NCBI GenBank assembly: GCA_017882935.1
Contig: JADGOP010000072.1
Span: 1 to 8,921 of the forward strand
Direction of reading: 5' to 3'
Length of the DNA stretch: 8,921 bases
From: Actinomycetota bacterium
GTDB lineage: Bacteria; Actinomycetota; Acidimicrobiia; Acidimicrobiales; Iamiaceae
Of the stretch, positions 1 to 5,291 are shown piece by piece (within the stretch, counting starts at the first letter, position 1; the number at the start of each line of letters is the position of its first letter). The notes under the pieces were generated by a model. It did not search any database, was not told the origin of the DNA, and saw only the letters and a list, made by a program, of their open reading frames with translations. Made by a program: the position numbers and the translations under genes.

Positions 1-483
1 CGCCTGGCCGGTGCGGCCCGCGCTGCAGGCGTGCCGGTGCTCCACGCGCTCGCGGCGCGCCGGCCCGACGGCCTGGGCTCGAACTCCAACGCCCGCCTCT
101 TCCACGGCGTGAAGAAGTCGCCCGTGCCATTGCTGCCCGACAGCCCGGCCTCGCAGGTGATCCCCGAGCTCGGGCCCGAGCCGACCGACCTGTCCACCAC
201 GCGGCTGCACGGCCTCGGGCCCTTCTCCGGCACCGACGTCGACGCGCTGCTCCGCAACCTGGGCGTCACCACCGTGGTGGGCGTGGGCGTGTCGGTGAAC
301 ATCGGCCTCACGAACCTCGTGATGGACGCCGTGAACCTCGGCTACCAGGTGGTCGTGCCCCGCGACGCCGTGGCCGGGCTGCCGCAGGAGTACGCCGACG
401 CGGTGATCGACAACACCCTTGCCCTGCTCGCCACGCTCACCACCACCGACGAGCTGGTCGCCATCTGGTCGGGGCAGGCATGA
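1..483 (+). CDS. Isochorismatase-fold (cysteine hydrolase-like) protein, 3' part
   Basis: The reading frame is open from base 1, so the N-terminus lies outside the window; 160 residues remain. The fold is recognised from the FSGTDVDALLRNLG stretch (codons about 74-87), which matches the F-x-G-T-D-L-D helix of isochorismatase-like hydrolases. A core strand and loop GVSVNIG (codons 96-102) and a DAVNLGY helix follow. Aligned by eye to classic members (GVATNVC...DA), the nucleophilic Cys position holds Gly (304-306). EntB and PhzD, which hydrolyse isochorismate without a Cys, also have Gly there. The usual Lys six residues before the FxGTD phenylalanine also appears absent (Leu, with Arg next to it). 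Substrate and activity therefore cannot be assigned, and it may be a non-standard or inactive member. Its stop overlaps the next gene's start (ATGA at 480-483), indicating translational coupling with the acyl-CoA ligase. Confidence 0.85.
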   Translation, partial: RLAGAARAAGVPVLHALAARRPDGLGSNSNARLFHGVKKSPVPLLPDSPASQVIPELGPEPTDLSTTRLHGLGPFSGTDVDALLRNLGVTTVVGVGVSVNIGLTNLVMDAVNLGYQVVVPRDAVAGLPQEYADAVIDNTLALLATLTTTDELVAIWSGQA

Positions 484-2108
484 GCGAGCGGGCCGACCTC
501 CGCTGGGGCACCATCCCCGCGCTCGCGTTCGAGGTCGCGGGGCGCCTGGGCGACCGCGAGGCCATCGTCGACGGCGACGAGCGCATCACGTGGACCGAGC
601 TGGGCACGGCCTGTCGTCGCTCGGCGCAGGGCTTCGTCGCTGCCGGCGTGCAGCCGGGCGACCGGGTCGCCATCTGGGTGCCGAACTGCTGGGAGTGGGT
701 CGCCGCGGTCATCGGCCTGCAGGCTGCGGGTGGGGTGCTCGTGCCCCTCAACACCCGCTACAAGGGCACCGAGGCGGCGTGGATCCTCGAGCGCAGCCGC
801 GCGGTGGCCCTGGTGACGGTCAACGGGTTCCTCGGCAACGACTACGTGGCGATGCTGCGCGAGGCGAGCGGGGGCGAGGGCGACGCCCGTCCGGTCGCCG
901 GCCTGCCCGACCTCCGCACGGCCGTGGTGCTGCGCTCGGAGGGCGAGCCGCCCCCGGGGACCGTGGGCTGGGACGCGTTCCTGGCCGTCGGCGACGAGGG
1001 CGACCCGGCCGAGGTCGATCGCCGCCTCGCCGACCTCGAGCCCGGCGACGTGTCCGACATGCTCTTCACCTCGGGCACCACCGGCAAGCCGAAGGGGGTG
1101 CTCTGCACCCACGAGCAGGTGCTCCGCACGGTGCAGGCGTGGGCCGACACCGTCGGCCTGCGCGCCGACGACCGCTACCTCGCCGTGAACCCCTTCTTCC
1201 ACTCGTTCGGCTACAAGGCCGGCATCGTGGCCTGCCTCATCAGCGGCGCCACGCTCGTGCCGCTCGCGGTGTTCGACGTGCCGGCGATCATGGCCCTCGC
1301 GGCCAAGGAGCACGTCACCGCGCTGCCCGGACCGCCCACCGTGTACCAGACGATGATGAACCACCCCGACTTCCGGCGGTCCGAGGTTGCCTCGCTGCGG
1401 CTGGCCGTCACCGGCGCAGCGGCCATCCCGGTCGAGCTGATCCACCGCATGCGCGACACCATCGGGTTCGACACGGTCGTCACCGCCTACGGCCTCACCG
1501 AGGCGTGCGGCTTCGCCACCATCTGCCAGCCCGACGATCCTGCCGAGATCATCGCCACCACGTCGGGCCGGGCCATGCCCGGCATCGAGGTGCTCGTGGT
1601 CGACGATGCCGGGGCCGAGGCGCCGCGCGGCGAGGCCGGCGAGGTCGTGGTGCGGGGCTACAACGTCATGCTCGGGTACTTCGAGGACCCGGAGCAGACC
1701 GAGGAGGCCATCGACGCCGACGGCTGGCTGCACACGGGCGACATCGGGGTGATGGACGACGCCGGCAACCTGCGCATCACCGACCGCAAGAAGGACATGT
1801 TCATCAGTGGTGGCTTCAACGCCTACCCCGCCGAGATCGAGAACCTCCTGCTGGCCCACCCCGACCTCGCCCAGGTGGCGGTCGTCGGGGTCCCCGACGA
1901 GCGCATGGGCGAGGTGGGCGTGGCGTTCGTGGTGCCCACCACGGGCCACACCGTCGACTCCGACGAGGTGAAGGCCTGGGCCCGCGCCCAGATGGCCAAC
2001 TTCAAGGCGCCCACCGCGGTGCACGTCGTCGACGCGCTGCCGTTCAACGCGGGCGGCAAGGTGCTCAAGTACGAGCTGCGCGAACGCCTTGCCGAGGGCA
2101 CCGACTGA
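480..2108 (+). CDS. fadD3: FadD3-family AMP-forming acyl-CoA ligase
   Basis: A 542-residue ANL-superfamily enzyme that should activate a carboxylic acid to its CoA thioester via an acyl-adenylate in the cytosol. All core motifs are present: P-loop TSGTTGKPKG (197-206), AYGLTEA (336-342), HTGD (418-421), the hinge DRKKD with GGFNAYP (435-450), and the catalytic Lys527 in NAGGK. The length is normal. The stretch NPFFHSFGYKAG (237-248), with ALPGPPTVYQ and AVTGAA, resembles mycobacterial FadD3, as far as I recall that sequence. FadD3 ligates CoA to the bicyclic propionate HIP during steroid C/D-ring breakdown. The family call is firmer than the substrate, because no other HIP-pathway gene is in view. 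The ATG overlaps the upstream isochorismatase-like stop by 4 bp, so the two are co-transcribed. A weak GGGGCAGG lies just before the start. The tetR gene follows after 79 bp with its own promoter. Confidence 0.88.
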   Translation: MSERADLRWGTIPALAFEVAGRLGDREAIVDGDERITWTELGTACRRSAQGFVAAGVQPGDRVAIWVPNCWEWVAAVIGLQAAGGVLVPLNTRYKGTEAAWILERSRAVALVTVNGFLGNDYVAMLREASGGEGDARPVAGLPDLRTAVVLRSEGEPPPGTVGWDAFLAVGDEGDPAEVDRRLADLEPGDVSDMLFTSGTTGKPKGVLCTHEQVLRTVQAWADTVGLRADDRYLAVNPFFHSFGYKAGIVACLISGATLVPLAVFDVPAIMALAAKEHVTALPGPPTVYQTMMNHPDFRRSEVASLRLAVTGAAAIPVELIHRMRDTIGFDTVVTAYGLTEACGFATICQPDDPAEIIATTSGRAMPGIEVLVVDDAGAEAPRGEAGEVVVRGYNVMLGYFEDPEQTEEAIDADGWLHTGDIGVMDDAGNLRITDRKKDMFISGGFNAYPAEIENLLLAHPDLAQVAVVGVPDERMGEVGVAFVVPTTGHTVDSDEVKAWARAQMANFKAPTAVHVVDALPFNAGGKVLKYELRERLAEGTD

Positions 2109-2126
2109 CGCGGGCATCGATCCGTC

Positions 2127-2147
2127 GACCTGACGCGGTGTCAGGTC
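2127..2147. promoter_or_regulatory. Perfect inverted repeat upstream of tetR, candidate TetR operator
   Basis: Perfect 8-bp arms GACCTGAC (2127-2134) and GTCAGGTC (2140-2147) flank a 5-bp spacer, GCGGT. The inner 15 bp, CTGAC-N5-GTCAG (2130-2144), has the same architecture as the site at 5208-5222, with 12 of 15 bases identical. It is centred about 51 bp before the tetR start, upstream of the apparent -10. A repressor there would be placed rather far upstream, so its effect on tetR itself is unclear. A second copy of CTGACGCGG (2105-2113), overlapping the fadD3 stop, could be a half-site. The alternative reading is a transcription terminator for fadD3, but no T-run follows the hairpin. Confidence 0.6.
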
Positions 2148-2175
2148 CATGCCCGACCGGCCCGGTTACCCCCGG

Positions 2176-2181
2176 TAGCCT
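2176..2181 (+). promoter_or_regulatory. -10 box of tetR, probably leaderless
   Basis: TAGCCT fits the TANNNT pattern and ends 6 nt before the GTG at 2188. Transcription would start at or next to the start codon, and no Shine-Dalgarno sequence is visible. The same spacing occurs before the genes ending upstream at 3768 and 5122. No convincing -35 is seen. The box lies in an imperfect inverted repeat, GGTTACC-CCC-GGTAGCC (2164-2180, one mismatch), which could also bind a regulator. Confidence 0.5.
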
Positions 2182-2187
2182 GGTGCG

Positions 2188-2871
2188 GTGACCGAGATGG
2201 CCGCCGCTCCGCCCACCGAGCCCGACGACGCCGACCTCCGTGCCGCCGACGGGCGCGTGCCCGGTCGCCGTGGCCGCGCCACCCGCACCCGGCTGCTCGA
2301 GTGCACGCGCGACATGCTGCGCACCACCTCGTACCGCGACCTCAAGGTGGTCGACATCGCCCGTGAGGCCGGCACCTCGCCGGCCACCTTCTACCAGTAC
2401 TTCCCCGACGTCGAGGCGGCGGTGCTCGTGCTCGCCGAGGAGATGTCGCTGCAGCACTTCCGGTTCGCCAACATCGTGCGCGACACCAAGTGGAGGGGCC
2501 GCAACGGCTACGACGGGGCCTGCGCCCTGGCCGACGAGTTCTTCGCGTTCTGGGAGGAGAACCAGCCGGTGCTGCGCGTGGTCGACCTCGCCACCGAGGA
2601 GGGCGACGGCCGCTTCCGCACCATCCGCACCTGGTTGCTCAACGACCTCACCAACGCGCTCACCGAGGTCGTGGCACAGCTCAAGGCCGAGGGTCGCCAC
2701 CCCGACGAGGTCGACCCGTCGGCCGTCGCGGCGGTCCTCGTGTCGATGCTGGCCCACGTGGCCGCGCACCGCTACGGGCTCGAGTTCTGGGGCATCCGCA
2801 CCAACGACGTGCGCACCGCCATGGCCCGCATCCTCTACTGGTCGATCACCGCCCAGAAGCCCCCGAGCTAG
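2188..2871 (+). CDS. TetR/AcrR-family transcriptional regulator
   Basis: A 227-residue DNA-binding protein. Residues 1-28 are low-complexity and probably disordered. RRGRATRTRLLECTRDML begins the DNA-binding domain, and the helix-turn-helix with its recognition helix is KVVDIAREAGTSPATFYQYF (53-72), a textbook TetR signature. Residues 75-227 form the helical ligand and dimer domain, which gives no ligand clue. The GTG at 2188 is preferred over the ATG at 2197 because a -10 box sits 6 nt upstream of it, consistent with a leaderless message. The related palindromes at 2127-2147 and 5208-5222 suggest that it regulates the acyl-CoA synthetase-sulfatase operon and perhaps itself; acyl-CoA or free-acid ligands are common for TetR proteins beside CoA ligases (inference). 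It does not resemble KstR or KstR2 as I recall them. It ends 21 bp from the convergent LLM gene. Confidence 0.93.
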   Translation: MTEMAAAPPTEPDDADLRAADGRVPGRRGRATRTRLLECTRDMLRTTSYRDLKVVDIAREAGTSPATFYQYFPDVEAAVLVLAEEMSLQHFRFANIVRDTKWRGRNGYDGACALADEFFAFWEENQPVLRVVDLATEEGDGRFRTIRTWLLNDLTNALTEVVAQLKAEGRHPDEVDPSAVAAVLVSMLAHVAAHRYGLEFWGIRTNDVRTAMARILYWSITAQKPPS

Positions 2872-2892
2872 TCCCCGGGGCGGGTGGGTGAG

Positions 2893-3768
2893 TCAGGAGA
2901 TCAGCTTCTCGGCGAAGCGCTCCATGCGGGTGCGGACGTGGTCGGCGTCGTAGCCGTAGCGGTCTTTGCCGGGCGCCTTCGTGAGCCATGGCGCGGCCAT
3001 CACACCCGACACGCCCAGGTCCTCGAACTGCTTGTAGAGGTCGGGGTCGGGCAGCGCCGCGAACGCCACGATGATCTCGAACGGGAGGTGGTCGCGGCCG
3101 GCCTCGGCGCGCAGCCGGCTCATCTCGGCGAGGACCGGCCTGAAGTCATCGGGCTTCACGCTGGCGGCCGGGATCCAGCCGTCGGCGACGCGCGCCGCTC
3201 GCCGCATGGCCGCGGGACTGTTGCCGCCGACGATCACCGGCACCGGCTTGGTCGGCACGGGCGCGATCGACAGGGGATCGAAGTCGTAGAACTCCCCGTG
3301 GTGCTCGACCACGTCGCCGGTGAGCAGCTTCGGCAGCACCTCGAGCATCTCGTCGAGCCGCTTGCCGCGCGTGTGGAAGTCCTGGCCGGTCTGCACGAAC
3401 TCGTCCTCGCACCAGCCGGCGCCCACGCCGAGCGCCACGCGGTCGTGGGAGATCGCGGCGGCGGTGGAGACGCCCTTCGCGACCGTGAACAGGTCGCGGG
3501 CCGGCGCCACGTAGATGTTGGTGCTGAGCCGCACCCGCTGCGTGACCGCCGCCATCGCCGACAGCAGCGCCCAGGGCTCGGGCCAGTGCATGTCGGCGGT
3601 CCAGAGCGGTGCCCCGTCGGGCGTGTAGGGGTACGTGGCCTTCAGCGACTGGGCGAAGAAGAGGTGGTCGGGCACGGCGACGCCGGCGAAGCCGAGCTCG
3701 TCGGCGCACCGGGCCGCCTCGAGCTGCACGTCGGTGTCGAGGAACGCGATCGAGGCCCAGTAGTCCAT
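2893..3768 (-). CDS. LLM-class (luciferase-like) oxidoreductase, probably F420-dependent
   Basis: A 291-residue bacterial-luciferase-fold TIM barrel. Recognisable blocks are the N-terminal AARCADELGFAGVAVPDHLFF (19-38), TQRVRLSTNIYVAPARDLFTVAKGVSTA (76-103), the DRVALGVGAGWCEDEF block (109-124), HGEFYDF (157-163), PVPVIVGGNSPAAMRRAARVADGWIP (175-200) and a C-terminal LGVSGVMAAPW. These are typical of the TIGR03619/Rv2161c-like group in actinomycetes, which are predicted to use coenzyme F420 for hydride transfer; FMN cannot be excluded from sequence alone. The substrate is unknown. The ATG at 3768 follows a TATGCT -10 box by 6 nt, so translation is probably leaderless. A large palindrome (3782-3809) sits directly upstream of that box and probably controls it. 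The gene is convergent with tetR and downstream of the diguanylate cyclase, but the promoter and palindrome suggest separate transcription. Confidence 0.92.
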   Translation of the reverse strand: MDYWASIAFLDTDVQLEAARCADELGFAGVAVPDHLFFAQSLKATYPYTPDGAPLWTADMHWPEPWALLSAMAAVTQRVRLSTNIYVAPARDLFTVAKGVSTAAAISHDRVALGVGAGWCEDEFVQTGQDFHTRGKRLDEMLEVLPKLLTGDVVEHHGEFYDFDPLSIAPVPTKPVPVIVGGNSPAAMRRAARVADGWIPAASVKPDDFRPVLAEMSRLRAEAGRDHLPFEIIVAFAALPDPDLYKQFEDLGVSGVMAAPWLTKAPGKDRYGYDADHVRTRMERFAEKLIS

Positions 3769-3774
3769 CGGCGG

Positions 3775-3780
3775 AGCATA
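3775..3780 (-). promoter_or_regulatory. -10 box of the LLM oxidoreductase gene, probably leaderless
   Basis: On the minus strand this reads TATGCT, with 6 nt (CCGCCG) to the ATG. No ribosome binding site precedes the start. The palindrome at 3782-3809 begins 1 bp upstream and covers the expected -35 position, so a bound protein would block polymerase. Confidence 0.55.
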
Positions 3781-3781
3781 C

Positions 3782-3809
3782 CCAGAACGAGAACGTGTTC
3801 TCGTTCTGG
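3782..3809. promoter_or_regulatory. 28-bp near-perfect palindrome, candidate operator
   Basis: Perfect 13-bp arms CCAGAACGAGAAC (3782-3794) and GTTCTCGTTCTGG (3797-3809) are separated by GT. The middle, AGAACGTGTTCT, contains the AAC-NN-GTT core described for the steroid-catabolism repressor KstR (TNNAACNNGTTNNA), although the outer T and A of that consensus are G and C here. It lies between the stop of the diguanylate cyclase gene (3824) and the LLM start (3768), over the LLM -35 region. It could also fold as a hairpin terminator for the cyclase transcript, but the downstream minus-strand sequence has no T-run, so an operator is favoured. Confidence 0.6.
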
Positions 3810-3823
3810 CCCCGGGGCGCGAG

Positions 3824-5122
3824 CTACGCGACCACCGTCACCTCGAGCGCCTCGTCGGGGTTCTGCTTCGCCCGGTACATCGCGGCGTCGGCCCGGTGGA
3901 GGGCCTCGTCGACGGTGGAGGGACGGTGGATCACCGCGGCGCCCACCGACACCGCCACGTGGACGGCCGCGCCGGCGACGGTGAGGTTCTGGGAGATGGC
4001 GTCGACGAGGCGGGCGGCCAGCTCACGCGCCTCGTGGGTGCCGAGACCCTCGCACACCACCACGAACTCGTCGCCGCCGAAGCGGGCGACGGTGTCGGTG
4101 GGGCGGACGGCCAGCAGCAGCCGGCGGGCGACCTCGGCGAGCACCTTGTCGCCGGCGCCGTGGCCCCGCTCGTCGTTGATCTCCTTGAACCCGTCGAGGT
4201 CGAGGAAGAAGACGCTCACCGGTGCCTGCGCCCGCCCGAGACGGCTGAGCGCCTGCGACATGCGGTCACGCAGGAGCAGCCGGTTGGGCAGCCCGGTGAG
4301 CGCGTCGTGCGTGGCCTGGTGGGCGAGCGCGGCCTCGGCCTCGCGCTGCACGGTGACGTCGTCGAAGGTGGCGACCAGGCCGGTGATGCGGCCGATGGGC
4401 CGCAGCGGCGCGAAGCGGCCCAGGATCCAGCGCTGGTCGTCGCGCAGCACCACCCGGAACATCAGCTCGTTGCGCTCGCCCTGGAGCGCCGCCACGCTGA
4501 CGCGCGCCACGTCGTTGATGTCGTCGGGGTGGACAACGTCGCGCCAGCCGTCGCCCGACAGCTGGTCGACCGGGCCACCGAGCAGCTCGCGGGCCGCCGC
4601 GTTGGCGTAGACGACGAAGCCCTGCAGGTCGGTGGCGAGGATGCCCGACGGCACCACCTCGGCGAGCGAGGCGAGGGCACCCGTGGACTCGCCCGCGTCG
4701 TGCGTGGCCGAGGGCAGCTCGTAGGTGGGGAGCAGTGGCTCCGCGATCGTTTCGGCGACGGCATCGTCCTCGTCGACGACGCGCAGCCGCACGACCGTGC
4801 CGTCGATGACGGGGTCGTCGTTGCGGTCGAACACCTCGAGGCGCGTGAGCACCCAGTCGCCGCTGGCGGCCCGGGCACGGCACAGCACCCCGGCCGACAA
4901 CGGGATGCCCGCACGCATGCGCTCGATGAACTCGAGCGTGACCGGCACGTCGTCGGGGTGCGCGAACTCCGCGAGGTGGTGGCCGATCACGTCCTGGGGG
5001 AGGTACCCGAGCAGCGGTGCGCCCGTGGCCAGGGTGACCCGACCGTCGCGCAGCACCAGGAAGGTGTCACCGGTCAACGCCAGCAGCGCGGCCAACCTGG
5101 CCGATCCCGTCCCCTCGCCCAT
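3824..5122 (-). CDS. Soluble PAS-PAS-GGDEF diguanylate cyclase
   Basis: A 432-residue protein predicted to make cyclic di-GMP from two GTP. Two PAS-like sensor modules come first (about 15-115 and 145-255); each contains the HPDD signature (55-58 and 198-201), and the second ends in a PAC-like FDDVTVQREAEAAL. The GGDEF domain (about 265-430) starts with HDALTGLPNR, carries FFLDLDGFKEIND (metal and substrate region), and has an intact GGDEF (349-353). RPTD (340-343) is correctly spaced five residues before it as an RxxD inhibitory I-site, so product feedback is expected. No EAL or HD-GYP phosphodiesterase domain is present. No signal peptide or membrane segment is visible, so it should sense a cytosolic ligand, redox state or light through the PAS modules. 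ATG 5122 is chosen because TAGGCT lies 7 nt upstream. Confidence 0.94.
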   Translation of the reverse strand: MGEGTGSARLAALLALTGDTFLVLRDGRVTLATGAPLLGYLPQDVIGHHLAEFAHPDDVPVTLEFIERMRAGIPLSAGVLCRARAASGDWVLTRLEVFDRNDDPVIDGTVVRLRVVDEDDAVAETIAEPLLPTYELPSATHDAGESTGALASLAEVVPSGILATDLQGFVVYANAAARELLGGPVDQLSGDGWRDVVHPDDINDVARVSVAALQGERNELMFRVVLRDDQRWILGRFAPLRPIGRITGLVATFDDVTVQREAEAALAHQATHDALTGLPNRLLLRDRMSQALSRLGRAQAPVSVFFLDLDGFKEINDERGHGAGDKVLAEVARRLLLAVRPTDTVARFGGDEFVVVCEGLGTHEARELAARLVDAISQNLTVAGAAVHVAVSVGAAVIHRPSTVDEALHRADAAMYRAKQNPDEALEVTVVA

Positions 5123-5129
5123 CCGACCG

Positions 5130-5135
5130 AGCCTA
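5130..5135 (-). promoter_or_regulatory. -10 box of the diguanylate cyclase gene, probably leaderless
   Basis: On the minus strand this reads TAGGCT, followed by 7 nt and the ATG. No Shine-Dalgarno sequence is present and no clear -35 is seen. It points away from the promoter at 5204-5209, making 5123-5291 a divergent regulatory region. Confidence 0.5.
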
Positions 5136-5203
5136 CCGAGTGGTGAAATCCGACACAGAGCGGGACCGGCCGGGTCGTGGCGGTGGCCACCCGGCGCGCC
5201 TCC

Positions 5204-5209
5204 TAAGCT
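5204..5209 (+). promoter_or_regulatory. -10 box of the acyl-CoA synthetase-sulfatase operon
   Basis: TAAGCT fits the TANNCT form seen at the other promoters here. Transcription would start near 5216, giving a leader of about 75 nt, unlike the leaderless genes nearby. The palindrome at 5208-5222 overlaps its 3' end and the start point. The -35 region is not recognisable. Confidence 0.5.
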
Positions 5210-5222
5210 GACGCCTCGTCAG
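5208..5222. promoter_or_regulatory. Operator-like palindrome at the operon start, shared with the tetR upstream site
   Basis: CTGACGCCTCGTCAG has perfect 6-bp arms (CTGACG and CGTCAG) around CCT. It shares CTGACGC and GTCAG at the same spacing with 2130-2144. It covers the end of the -10 box and the expected transcription start, a classic place for repression. The neighbouring TetR is the natural candidate to bind it (inference). Confidence 0.65.
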
Positions 5223-5226
5223 AAAG

Positions 5227-5254
5227 GGCACCGGGGCGAGGGGTCACCGGTGCC
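5227..5254 (+). other. Predicted hairpin in the 5' leader of the operon
   Basis: GGCACCGG (5227-5234) and CCGGTGCC (5247-5254) can form a perfect 8-bp GC-rich stem with a 12-nt loop. It would lie near the 5' end of the leader, upstream of the ribosome binding site at 5279-5285. GGGGTCACC occurs twice (5240-5248 and 5263-5271), once overlapping the loop and 3' arm. It could stabilise the mRNA or be regulatory; it matches no riboswitch class I know. Confidence 0.4.
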
Positions 5255-5278
5255 GGGGGTCCGGGGTCACCACACAGC

Positions 5279-5285
5279 GAAGGAG
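5279..5285 (+). promoter_or_regulatory. Ribosome binding site that fixes the ATG at 5292
   Basis: GAAGGAG is a strong Shine-Dalgarno sequence 6 nt before the ATG. The frame is open further upstream, to about 4725, but that part lies antisense to the cyclase gene and is upstream of the predicted transcription start. This site therefore decides the start. Confidence 0.85.
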
Positions 5286-5291
5286 CCGTGC

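Noticed and set aside
2105..2113. Extra CTGACGCGG copy near the fadD3 stop as a second full operator
   Set aside because: It has no matching GTCAG arm at the right spacing, so it is at best a half-site and may be coincidence.
342..2150. Long minus-strand open frame (602 codons) opposite the FadD3-like gene
   Set aside because: Low-complexity Arg/Gly/His/Val-rich translation with no domain; it mirrors a well-supported plus-strand gene and is an artefact of high GC.
480..2871. Assigning the fadD3-tetR pair as the KstR2-controlled HIP-degradation cluster
   Set aside because: No KstR2-type palindrome (AAGCAAG-type arms) was seen, the TetR does not resemble KstR2, and no other HIP-pathway gene is present.
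2872..2892. CCCCGGGG (2873-2880) between tetR and the LLM gene as a terminator
   Set aside because: A self-complementary 8-mer without a loop or T-run is too weak to call in GC-rich DNA.
4725..5291. N-terminal extension of the acyl-CoA synthetase frame
   Set aside because: It lies antisense to the cyclase gene, has Ser/Arg-rich composition, and is upstream of the predicted transcription start and the strong ribosome binding site at 5279-5285.
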